Shown piece after piece: positions 29,526-37,523 of a DNA stretch of 64,000 bases. Origin of the DNA: Vicingaceae bacterium (lineage in GTDB: Bacteria; Bacteroidota; Bacteroidia; Flavobacteriales_E; Vicingaceae); NCBI GenBank assembly GCA_026003395.1, contig BPHE01000010.1, positions 23,698 to 87,697 on the forward strand. Reading direction: 5' to 3'. The position numbers and the translations under genes were made by a program. Below the pieces are notes generated by a model that was given only the letters and a program-made list of their open reading frames with translations, made no database searches and was not told the DNA's origin. The stretch's first letter is position 1, and the number at the start of each line of letters is the position of its first letter.

Positions 29526-30992
29526 ATGAAAAGGGAAATTAAAATCCATAATTCATTAACGAAAAAAAAAGAAATTTTTAAACCGATCAATCCACCGTAC
29601 GTGGGGATGTATGTATGTGGCCCTACTGTCTATAATGAAGTGCATATTGGAAATGTAAGGACATTTATATGTTTTGACGTTATATATAGATATTTGACGC
29701 ATTGCGGTTTTAAAGTCAGGTATGTTCGCAATATCACTGATGTAGGACATTTGCAAAACGATGCCGATGAAGGAGAAGACAAAATTTCGGCAAGAGCAAA
29801 ATTGGAGAATCTCGAACCCATGGAAATCGTTTGCAAATACACCCGAATCTTTCACCGGATAATGGATTTGTTCAATGTATTGCCACCAAATATAGAGCCA
29901 ACCGCCACAGGCCATTTGATAGAACAAATAGAATGGGTAAAAAAAATTTTGGATTCGGGATTTGCCTATGAAGTTAATGGAAGTGTATATTTTGATGTTG
30001 TCAAATACAATCAAAAGTATCCCTATGGAGAATTGTCGGGAAGAAATATAGAAGAATTATACACACAAACCCGCGAATTGGAAGGTACGCACGAAAAAAA
30101 GTCACCCTTGGATTTTGCGATCTGGAAAAAGGCATCTCCTTCGCATATTATGCAATGGCCATCACCATGGGGAAAAGGATTTCCGGGCTGGCACCTGGAG
30201 TGCAGTGTCATGAGTACAAAATATCTAGGAGAGACGTTTGATATTCATGGTGGAGGAATGGATCTGAAATTTCCTCATCATGAATGTGAAATCGCCCAAA
30301 ACATTGCGGCTTGTGGTAATAAACCGGCCAATTATTGGATTCATGCCAACATGCTTACGATCAACGGACAAAAAATGAGCAAATCTTTGGGCAATGCATT
30401 TACGGTTACAGAATTGATCACCGGCGACCACCCATTGTTAGAGAAAGGTTATAGTCCTATGGCTGTAAGGTTTTTTATTTTGCAATCGCACTACTCTTCC
30501 ACACTCGATTTCTCCAACCAGGCACTACAAGCAGCAGAGAAAGGATTTGAACGGCTCTCGGCATCATATCAGTCAATCTCTAATTTGTCCATAAGTGATA
30601 AAACATCATTCGATTTGGATGACTTGATGGAAAAATGTTATCAAGCCATGGATGATGATTTTAATACTCCGGTGGCTATTGCCCATCTTTTTGAATTGTC
30701 AAAAAAAGTAAAAGACATTAAAGATGGAAAAGAATCCGTTTCGCAAGCGGATAAAGAAAGGTTGCAGAAATTTTTCAAAGCATTTTTCGAAGATATTTTA
30801 GGTTTGAAATTGGAAAAACAAGAGACCGGCAAATTTTTGCCCGAAGTCATAAAGATTTTGATTGATATCAGAAATGAAGCGAGAAAGTCAAAAAATTTTC
30901 TTTTGGCCGATCAAATCAGAGATCGTTTGAAAGAATCCGGAATTTTGCTTAAAGATGGGAAAAATGAAACAACCTGGGAATTTATTCATTAA
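29526..30992 (+). CDS. cysS: Cysteinyl-tRNA synthetase
   Basis: Class I synthetase charging tRNA-Cys. YVCGPTVYNEVHIGNVRT holds the zinc-ligand Cys31 and the HIGH-like HIGN (40-43). KMSKSLGN begins at Lys283. Further zinc ligands are in GWHLECS and FPHHECE. The C-terminal helical and anticodon-binding region is complete at 488 residues. The last ~37 bases overlap the start of the next gene, so the two are probably co-transcribed. Confidence 0.97.
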   Translation: MKREIKIHNSLTKKKEIFKPINPPYVGMYVCGPTVYNEVHIGNVRTFICFDVIYRYLTHCGFKVRYVRNITDVGHLQNDADEGEDKISARAKLENLEPMEIVCKYTRIFHRIMDLFNVLPPNIEPTATGHLIEQIEWVKKILDSGFAYEVNGSVYFDVVKYNQKYPYGELSGRNIEELYTQTRELEGTHEKKSPLDFAIWKKASPSHIMQWPSPWGKGFPGWHLECSVMSTKYLGETFDIHGGGMDLKFPHHECEIAQNIAACGNKPANYWIHANMLTINGQKMSKSLGNAFTVTELITGDHPLLEKGYSPMAVRFFILQSHYSSTLDFSNQALQAAEKGFERLSASYQSISNLSISDKTSFDLDDLMEKCYQAMDDDFNTPVAIAHLFELSKKVKDIKDGKESVSQADKERLQKFFKAFFEDILGLKLEKQETGKFLPEVIKILIDIRNEARKSKNFLLADQIRDRLKESGILLKDGKNETTWEFIH

Positions 30993-31989
30993 AATATTAT
31001 TGACAACCCTGATATGGGTTGCTTGTAATCAACAACCGGAAAAAGAAAAAAATAAAACTACCGTTGAAATTCCCGCAAAATCAATAAAAAAAGAAGAAAA
31101 GACACAAATTAAAAGATTCGAATTTAACGTCGACAGTGCCTATGAATATATAAAAATACAAGTGTCTTTTGGACCCAGGGTTCCCGGTACATTATCCCAT
31201 GAAAGATGTAGAAATTTTTTGAGAAAAAAATTAAAATCTTTTGGATTTATAGTTGAAGAACAAACAGGCGAAACTTATACATTTGACAATACGAAGCACA
31301 AGTTGTATAACATATTGTCGCGCTACAAACCGGAGTTAAACAACCGTATCTTACTTTGTGCCCATTATGATACGCGTCCATTTGCGGATAAAGACAGTCG
31401 GGATCGCAACAAACCCATTGAAGGAGCCAATGATGGTGCCAGCGGTGTGGCGGTTATACTTGAGATTGCCCGGCAAATTTCATTGATCCAACCCGCAATT
31501 GGAGTAGATATCGTGTTTTTTGATTTGGAAGATTATGGGCAACCGGAGCAAACCATGTTAGCGCCCAAAGAAAATACATGGTGCTTGGGAAGTCAGTATT
31601 TTGTAAAAAATTTTCCTTGGAATGAAAATAAACCTGTAGAAGGAATATTGCTTGACATGGTGGGAGCCGAAGATGCCGTATTTCCCAAAGAAGGTGTATC
31701 TATGCAATACGCATCCGGACTTGTGAATGAAATTTGGAAAACCGCCCGACTTTTAGGTTTTTCCAATTATTTCATCAATGAAATGACTTCCGGCATCACC
31801 GACGATCATCTATATTTAAACCGGGCCGGCATACCTACTGTCGATATCATTCATATAAATCCTTATACCGGACAGTTTGGCAATTTTCATCATACACACA
31901 GAGATAATCTTTCGATAATCAGCAAAAAAACATTGGAAGCAGTAGGGCAAACTCTGATAAGTTTTATTCTATCGAGAGGTATTGCATAA
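30964..31989 (+). CDS. M28-fold glutaminyl-peptide cyclotransferase-like lipoprotein
   Basis: Predicted zinc enzyme that cyclises N-terminal Gln to pyroglutamate on exported proteins. An upstream ATG at 30955 is in frame; the start at 30964 (MKQPGNLF) gives a cleaner lipoprotein signal ending in TLIWVAC, and both overlap cysS. Numbering from 30955, zinc and active-site candidates are Asp160 (GANDGASG), Glu192/Asp193 (FFDLEDYG), Asp234 (LLDMVGAED), Asp283/Asp284 (ITDDHLYL) and His315 (HHTHRDN). The segments WCLGSQYFVKNFPW and LDMVGAEDAVFPKEG match the Bacteroidota QC-like M28 group rather than typical aminopeptidases. Several proteins encoded just downstream have Gln right after the signal-peptide site, which would be its substrates. 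A peptidase activity cannot be excluded. Confidence 0.8.
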   Translation: MKQPGNLFIKILLTTLIWVACNQQPEKEKNKTTVEIPAKSIKKEEKTQIKRFEFNVDSAYEYIKIQVSFGPRVPGTLSHERCRNFLRKKLKSFGFIVEEQTGETYTFDNTKHKLYNILSRYKPELNNRILLCAHYDTRPFADKDSRDRNKPIEGANDGASGVAVILEIARQISLIQPAIGVDIVFFDLEDYGQPEQTMLAPKENTWCLGSQYFVKNFPWNENKPVEGILLDMVGAEDAVFPKEGVSMQYASGLVNEIWKTARLLGFSNYFINEMTSGITDDHLYLNRAGIPTVDIIHINPYTGQFGNFHHTHRDNLSIISKKTLEAVGQTLISFILSRGIA

Positions 31990-32002
31990 AAAAAAATTGA
32001 AT

Positions 32003-32010
32003 TATATTTG
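32003..32010 (+). promoter_or_regulatory. Bacteroidota -7 element (TATATTTG) upstream of the collagen-like operon
   Basis: Exact TAnnTTTG match 44 bases before the ATG at 32055. The sequence around it (AAAAATTGAnTTATATTTGC) is almost the same as upstream of gcvH. It probably drives the run from 32055 to 41322. Confidence 0.6.
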
Positions 32011-32054
32011 CATATAAATAATTAAATATCACTTTAATAAAAATATCTACAACT

Positions 32055-33542
32055 ATGAAAACTAAGTTACACTTTTTGGGGATTTTATTATTTTGGGGGG
32101 CGTTATTTCCATTGTTTGCACAAAATGTGCCGGGAAATATCAATTATCAGGTAGTAGTGAGGGATCTTAACGGATACCCGCTTGTGAATCAAACGGTAAA
32201 TTTGCGTTTTTCGTTCTATCAAGGAGACCCTAATCTTGGTATTTTGGAATACCAAGAAGAGCACACAGGATTAAATACCGGCAATTTGGGTTTGATCAAT
32301 GTGAAAATTGGTTCCGGTACGTATTTAGGTGGTAGTTCGACCTCATTGAATGGTATCAATTGGTCTAGCGCAAACATTTGGCTGAAAATAGAAGTCGATG
32401 ACGGAAATGGTTATCAAAGCATAGGGTCAGACCGGCTCATCAGTGTTCCATATGCATTTTATTGCGAGAATACTTCTAATACCGTTGTGGGACCGACCGG
32501 TCCGACAGGTCCAACCGGAGCACAAGGTATTCAGGGACCAACCGGTCCGACAGGTCCAACCGGAGCGCAAGGTATTCAGGGACCGACCGGTCCGACAGGT
32601 CCAACCGGAGCGCAGGGTATTCAGGGACCGACCGGTCCGACAGGTCCAACCGGAGCACAAGGTATTCAGGGACCAACCGGTCCGACAGGACCTTCTCCTT
32701 CTAATTCTACAGAAGCCACTTTGCTAAAGGTATGGTCTACGTTGGGTAATGCCAACATAAACCCCGCAACAAATTTTCTTGGGACCACTGACAATAATCC
32801 TTTGATATTGAAAGTAAACGGAACTGAAAAAATGAAAATAATCTCACCTTCCGGATTGATATCTATGGGCTATAGTTTTACACCGGAGGCACAATTGCAT
32901 GTGAGAAGAAATAATTCAGTTCCCAATAGTGTTTTTCAATTGGGGAATATCAATCAACCAAATTATGAATGGGTTTTTGATGTTGATAACTCGGGCAATT
33001 TTTCTTTAAATAATGAAAACAATGGAAGTCCTTTTGGTGTTATGAACGTTGCTTCTTCTCCACATTTTAATATGGGTTTATACAGTCCGCCCGCAGCTTT
33101 GAATGAATCGCGTGTTAGAATAAATGCAAAAAATTCATCCAATGCCCTGCAAATTGACAGCGGTCACTTTAAAGCCACAGGTCCTTCTGTAATTTTTTCA
33201 CAGTCCTTTAATTCTTTTTTAACACCACCGGCTGTGAACCTCATGAATGCAAATGACGTGAAAGGGGTAATCAATCATTCATTTTCAACAAATGTTTCCT
33301 CTTCATCCACTGCAGTATATGAAGGTGAAATTAAATTTTCCAAAACATACAATACATCTCCAACAGTCATCCTGACACCGGAATTTTCAACAATTTCTGC
33401 AAGTGACATTTTAAATTATTCAATACAATTAACCGATGTGCAGCCCGGTTATTTTAAATATTCCATTATATATCGAAACGCAACTCTTATCAATATATCT
33501 ATTAGTGGATTAATTAGAGTACATTATTTTGTCATCGAATAA
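32055..33542 (+). CDS. Secreted protein with collagen-like (G-X-Y) repeats
   Basis: A 495-residue exported protein. The signal peptide ends LFPLFA with Gln23 next. Residues about 25-140 form a domain common in Bacteroidota tail-fibre-like proteins ([19 protein letters not shown], then [12 protein letters not shown]). Residues about 146-213 are collagen-like: four 15-residue units [15 protein letters not shown] and a partial fifth. The rest (to 495) is Ser/Asn-rich beta-type sequence with LHVRRNN and has no recognised CTD. Collagen-like triplets suggest a trimeric stalk, but this is an inference. It is the first gene of a run that ends with the cyclase, and is followed 12 bases later by a type B cargo gene. 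Confidence 0.85.
   Translation: MKTKLHFLGILLFWGALFPLFAQNVPGNINYQVVVRDLNGYPLVNQTVNLRFSFYQGDPNLGILEYQEEHTGLNTGNLGLINVKIGSGTYLGGSSTSLNGINWSSANIWLKIEVDDGNGYQSIGSDRLISVPYAFYCENTSNTVVGPTGPTGPTGAQGIQGPTGPTGPTGAQGIQGPTGPTGPTGAQGIQGPTGPTGPTGAQGIQGPTGPTGPSPSNSTEATLLKVWSTLGNANINPATNFLGTTDNNPLILKVNGTEKMKIISPSGLISMGYSFTPEAQLHVRRNNSVPNSVFQLGNINQPNYEWVFDVDNSGNFSLNNENNGSPFGVMNVASSPHFNMGLYSPPAALNESRVRINAKNSSNALQIDSGHFKATGPSVIFSQSFNSFLTPPAVNLMNANDVKGVINHSFSTNVSSSSTAVYEGEIKFSKTYNTSPTVILTPEFSTISASDILNYSIQLTDVQPGYFKYSIIYRNATLINISISGLIRVHYFVIE
32490..32693 (+). repeat. 45-bp tandem DNA repeat encoding collagen-like units
   Basis: Four copies of a 45-base unit and a partial fifth, each encoding [15 protein letters not shown]. 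Copies differ at only a few third positions (GGACCG/GGACCA, GCACAA/GCGCAA/GCGCAG), which suggests recent expansion or gene conversion. The repeat has no stop codons in several frames, which produces spurious long ORFs on both strands. Confidence 0.9.
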
Positions 33543-33554
33543 AATTTTGTGAGC

Positions 33555-34286
33555 ATGAAAAAACAGATAGTTCTCACATATAAAATAATATTCTATGCTT
33601 TAATGTCAGGATTCCCGTTTGTCAACTTGTTTTCCCAAAGCTTGTTGTCAACATTTGGAAAAACCCAAACTGTAAATAATCGCTTGTACACATACAGTGT
33701 GGGAGAAGCTGTTGTTTTTACGGGGTCTGTGAATAATGTCATACTGACGCAAGGATTTCAACAACCCAAAATTGGAGATTCTTTGCAAGTGAATGTAATC
33801 ATCCAACAACCTACATGCCTTGACGCAACCGACGGAAGCATACTTTTGGAGATTCCCGGTTGTAACTCGTGTTATGTTGTGTGGGTAGACAATAATGACA
33901 CAACAAAATACCGGCAGAACTTGCCTCCGGGGGAATATGTGGTAATGGTTTACGGAAATGCCGGTCAATGGCAGGATACCATTCGTCTAAGTCCTCAATT
34001 TGAAGGACCTTGTAACATTATAGTTTATAGTGGATTCTCTCCAAACTTCGACGGAGTGAATGACGCATGGATTATTGAAAACATAAATTTATATTTGCCT
34101 AATAAGGTAGAAATCTATAATCGTTGGGGAGTGAAAGTTTGGCAAGGTCAAAATTATGATAATAAAACCGTGGTATGGAGAGGAGAAAATATTGAAAATG
34201 GAAAAATTTTACCTCCGGGAACCTATTTTTATCTAATAGAAATATCAAATCAAACTTTAAAAGGATGGGTACAACTAACAAAATAA
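33555..34286 (+). CDS. Short T9SS cargo protein with SprB-like repeat and type B C-terminal domain
   Basis: A 243-residue exported protein. An in-frame GTG at 33549 adds two residues; ATG 33555 (MKKQIVLTYK) is preferred. The signal peptide ends VNLFS with Gln28 next. Residues about 35-75 (YTYSVGEAVVFTG) form an N-terminal beta region. A single SprB-like repeat follows (QPTCLDATDGSILLEIPGC ... LPPGEYVVMVYG). The last ~85 residues are the gliding-motility-associated domain (SGFSPNFDGVNDAW, IYNRWGVKVWQG, LPPGTYFYLIEI). It is a minimal version of the SprB/cargo architecture. It overlaps the next gene, a PorP/SprF protein, by 22 bases, as expected for a cargo with its dedicated SprF partner. Confidence 0.85.
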   Translation: MKKQIVLTYKIIFYALMSGFPFVNLFSQSLLSTFGKTQTVNNRLYTYSVGEAVVFTGSVNNVILTQGFQQPKIGDSLQVNVIIQQPTCLDATDGSILLEIPGCNSCYVVWVDNNDTTKYRQNLPPGEYVVMVYGNAGQWQDTIRLSPQFEGPCNIIVYSGFSPNFDGVNDAWIIENINLYLPNKVEIYNRWGVKVWQGQNYDNKTVVWRGENIENGKILPPGTYFYLIEISNQTLKGWVQLTK

Positions 34287-35200
34287 AAATTAAGGACAAA
34301 TATGTTTTAGCCCTTATATTTTTTGCTTTCAGCGTTATTTTAAAAGCGCAGCAGGTCCCATTATACAACCAATACATTTTCAACCCATTGGAATTAAACC
34401 CTGCTTATGCAGGGACCCGTAACACATTAAGTGCGGTGTTGATTCACCGTAGTCAATGGACAGCTTTAGATGGTGCACCAAGAACTCAAAATTTAGCCAT
34501 TCATTCACCATTTAAAAAAGAAAATATGGCACTAGGAGGGTTGATTACCCATGATGCCATCGGACCTACCAACAGCTTTAAAATAGGAGGTATCTATGCT
34601 TACAAAATTAAGGCAGGTAAAGGACAATTAGGGTTGGGACTCAGAGCCGGAATTCACTATATACAGTTTGATTGGAATAAAATTTCATACAAAGACCCCA
34701 TGGAACCAACGGCAAGTGTGGGTAAAACATATGATATAAACCCGGATTTTTCATTTGGTATATTTTACAATACAAATTCCTTTTTCACCGGCCTGGCTTT
34801 TGATCAGTTATTTCCTGCCAAATTAAACTTTACTGATTCTTCTTCAAAAGAAAATCGTTTATATCGTCATCCCAACTTTTTAATAGGTAAAGCATTCAAA
34901 TTGGATGAAGAAGTGATTTTTCGCCCTTCACTTTTGATTCGTTCGGTTGAGCAAATTACCGGAACAGCCGATTTGAATATAAGTTTTTTGTTTTTCAACC
35001 AAATTTGGTTTGGTTTTTCGTTAAGAAGTGGATATGGCTTAGCCCTGCTGACCGAATATCAATTCTCCAATGGCCTACGGGTTGGGTATTCGGTTGACAG
35101 ACCTTCTAATAACTTAAAAGGTTATTCAGGGTTAACTCATGAGATTTTTGTAGGTTGGGATTTAGTTAAACAAAAGACTGCAAATCCAAGGTTTTTCTAA
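34265..35200 (+). CDS. PorP/SprF-family type IX secretion membrane protein
   Basis: Outer-membrane barrel of the PorP/SprF family, which anchors or helps secrete type B CTD cargo. The signal peptide ends SVILKA with Gln29 next. Family features are YNQYIFNPLELNPAYAGTR near the start, then the LIHRSQWTALDGAPRTQNL stretch, GGLITHDAIGPTN, LGLRAGIHYIQFDW and the ending VDRPSNNLKGYSGLTHEIF. The length is 311 residues. The start lies inside the cargo gene's 3' end. SprF partners are usually specific to the cargo gene beside them, so this one probably serves the 33555 protein. Confidence 0.93.
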   Translation: MGTTNKIKIKDKYVLALIFFAFSVILKAQQVPLYNQYIFNPLELNPAYAGTRNTLSAVLIHRSQWTALDGAPRTQNLAIHSPFKKENMALGGLITHDAIGPTNSFKIGGIYAYKIKAGKGQLGLGLRAGIHYIQFDWNKISYKDPMEPTASVGKTYDINPDFSFGIFYNTNSFFTGLAFDQLFPAKLNFTDSSSKENRLYRHPNFLIGKAFKLDEEVIFRPSLLIRSVEQITGTADLNISFLFFNQIWFGFSLRSGYGLALLTEYQFSNGLRVGYSVDRPSNNLKGYSGLTHEIFVGWDLVKQKTANPRFF

Positions 35201-35201
35201 G

Positions 35202-37523
35202 ATGGGCTTACAAAATTTTGTGATTTTTATTTTTATACATTTTCTTTTGAATCAATATAATTTGTATTCATTCAATGATGATAAAAATATTGAAAAGGCA
35301 CTTCATCTCCAACAACAACATCAATATTTTAGAGCAGCCGCCATTTATCAAAAAATTCTGAAAAAACAACCGGAAAATATCGATGCATTAAAAGGTTTAA
35401 TTTTATGTTACATAAAAACAGGTAATTATCTTGAAGCATTACCTAAATTACAAACCCTGACAAAGTTGACGGATGATAAGGAATGGAAGTTTAGATATGC
35501 CCAAATATTGAAAATCACCGGAAATCTTGCCGATGCCAAAAATCAGTTAAACCTGATATTACAAAAATATCCCGGAGATTTGATGACCGAATTGTTTCTC
35601 CGGAGATTGAACGAAATGGAAAAATGGGATATTGACCCTCAATGGTTTAGCATTCATTATGATGAATGGATCAATAGTATTTATCATGATTATGCTCCGG
35701 TAATGATTGACAATTCGATTTTTTTTGTTAGCAATCGTCCGTTTGATCTGATAGAGTATTTGAAAGATCCAAACGGAAAATTTTATTATAGCCATATATT
35801 TCGTCAGGTTAAATCAAAAAAAAAGATAAAACCTTTAAAAGGAGAGATTAATGGATTATGGCATACCGGTCCAATGACCTATGCTCCGGCAACAAAAAAG
35901 ATAATTTTTAGTAAAATTTCACTGGATATTAAAAACCAACAAAGGGTTTATAAGCCACAACTCTATGAAGGAGAATGGTCAAAAGGCAAAATTGTTAATA
36001 TTCGTCCATTGCCTTTCATCAACGGAGAGTATTCATTTACACATCCCGCTCTTAGCAACGATGGTAAAATGCTTGTGTTTTCTTCTGATATGCCCGGAGG
36101 TAAAGGAGGTATGGATCTCTGGTATTCTGTATTTGAAAATGGTCAATGGTCGCAACCGGTAAATTTGGGGGATAGCGTTAACACCCAAGGAGATGAGGTT
36201 TTTCCATATTTGTTTCAAAATTTTTTGTATTTTTCGTCTAACGGTTGGCCCGGTGCAGGAGGTCTGGATATTTTTAGATCAACAATTGTCAATAATAAAA
36301 GTTGGTCAACTCCAATAAATATGCGAACTCCGTTAAACAGTAAATTCGATGATTTTGGCATTTGTTTTATCAATGACTCCACCGGATATTTTAGTAGTTC
36401 CAGACCCGGAGGGCTTGGTTTCGATGACATTTACAAGTTTACTTTCCATGGAATTCAATATACTCCTTACACAGATATTCAAGGTATTGTGGAATTCTAT
36501 AAACTTCCTGTGTCCGGTTTAAAATTACAATTGTTGGATGTCAATGAAAACTTATTGGACTCAACCACAACCAACCAAGAGGGTTACTTTTCTTTTTCCC
36601 ATGTTACACCGGATGTGGACTATTTGATAAAAATAAACATCGATGAAGGCAAATTACCTAAAAATAAGAAAGATAAGAATATTTATCTCTTAAACACCAA
36701 AAAAGAAAAAATTGCCAAAGGGGATGAGTATAAATCAGGATATTTTAGATTTAAAGCACTAAGCCCTAACCAGGCAGATAAATTGCCATTATTGATAGAA
36801 AAAGACGAGGATTTATTGACAGTATCAGTTTATGGACAGGTTTATAAAATACTTCCGGGAGATTACAATAAAAAAGTTGATGTTTTAATAGAAGATCAAA
36901 AAGGAAATATTTTAGGTAAAATAAAAACTGACGAAAAAGGGAAATTTGTGTTTGAGAATCTTCCTCCCGATATAAAATATAAAATTAAATTGATGAATGA
37001 AGGAGAAGATTTAAAAGTTATTATTACCGATGAAAAGGGAAATATTTTAGATAGGTTAACAAAGCTTAAAGATGGAACATTTGAATATGTTAGGTTAGAC
37101 CCCGATCAAAGTTTCATAACATTGTTAAATGAAAATGATGAGGTTATAAAAATAAAATTTAAGGAAAAATTTGTCATGTCGAAAATTTACTATGAATATG
37201 ATAGTTGGGAAATTACCCCGGAATCTGCCCAAATATTGGATAAATTGGCCGAAATTCTTAAAAAGAATGAAAACATTAAGGTAACTTTGGGTTCCCATAC
37301 CGACTCAAGAGCAAGTGATAAATATAATTTGGATCTTTCTAAAAAGAGAGCCGATGCAGCAGTAAAATATTTGATCAGTAAGGGTGTGGATCCGTCAAGA
37401 ATCAAAGGAATTGGATATGGTGAATCACAACCGGTGAATCATTGCGTTAATGGTGTTGAATGCAGCGAAGAAGAACATGCAAAAAACAGAAGAACTGAAA
37501 TTATCATCGAAACAATTAAGTAA
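35202..37523 (+). CDS. TPR / PD40-propeller / OmpA-family outer-membrane protein (PorE-like)
   Basis: A 773-residue envelope protein. After a signal peptide (1-23) come TPR-like helices (about 27-145; YFRAAAIYQKILKKQPENIDAL) and a PD40/WD40-like propeller with SHPALSNDGK-type blades (about 160-420). Then come carboxypeptidase regulatory-like repeats (about 430-640; GKFVFENLPPDIKYKI) and a C-terminal OmpA peptidoglycan-binding domain (about 660-773; TLGSHTDSRASDKYNLDLS). This order matches PorE-type proteins thought to tether the T9SS or PorP/SprF proteins to peptidoglycan. It starts one base after the PorP/SprF stop. The 3' end overlaps the N-terminus of the cyclase gene. It may be a paralogue rather than PorE itself. 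Confidence 0.87.
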   Translation: MGLQNFVIFIFIHFLLNQYNLYSFNDDKNIEKALHLQQQHQYFRAAAIYQKILKKQPENIDALKGLILCYIKTGNYLEALPKLQTLTKLTDDKEWKFRYAQILKITGNLADAKNQLNLILQKYPGDLMTELFLRRLNEMEKWDIDPQWFSIHYDEWINSIYHDYAPVMIDNSIFFVSNRPFDLIEYLKDPNGKFYYSHIFRQVKSKKKIKPLKGEINGLWHTGPMTYAPATKKIIFSKISLDIKNQQRVYKPQLYEGEWSKGKIVNIRPLPFINGEYSFTHPALSNDGKMLVFSSDMPGGKGGMDLWYSVFENGQWSQPVNLGDSVNTQGDEVFPYLFQNFLYFSSNGWPGAGGLDIFRSTIVNNKSWSTPINMRTPLNSKFDDFGICFINDSTGYFSSSRPGGLGFDDIYKFTFHGIQYTPYTDIQGIVEFYKLPVSGLKLQLLDVNENLLDSTTTNQEGYFSFSHVTPDVDYLIKINIDEGKLPKNKKDKNIYLLNTKKEKIAKGDEYKSGYFRFKALSPNQADKLPLLIEKDEDLLTVSVYGQVYKILPGDYNKKVDVLIEDQKGNILGKIKTDEKGKFVFENLPPDIKYKIKLMNEGEDLKVIITDEKGNILDRLTKLKDGTFEYVRLDPDQSFITLLNENDEVIKIKFKEKFVMSKIYYEYDSWEITPESAQILDKLAEILKKNENIKVTLGSHTDSRASDKYNLDLSKKRADAAVKYLISKGVDPSRIKGIGYGESQPVNHCVNGVECSEEEHAKNRRTEIIIETIK

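Noticed and set aside
32490..32693. Direct repeats considered as a CRISPR array
   Set aside because: Units are contiguous, have no unique spacers and encode an in-frame collagen-like protein.
32427..32727. ORFs in other frames and on the minus strand over the collagen repeat
   Set aside because: They exist only because the 45-base repeat lacks stop codons in several frames.
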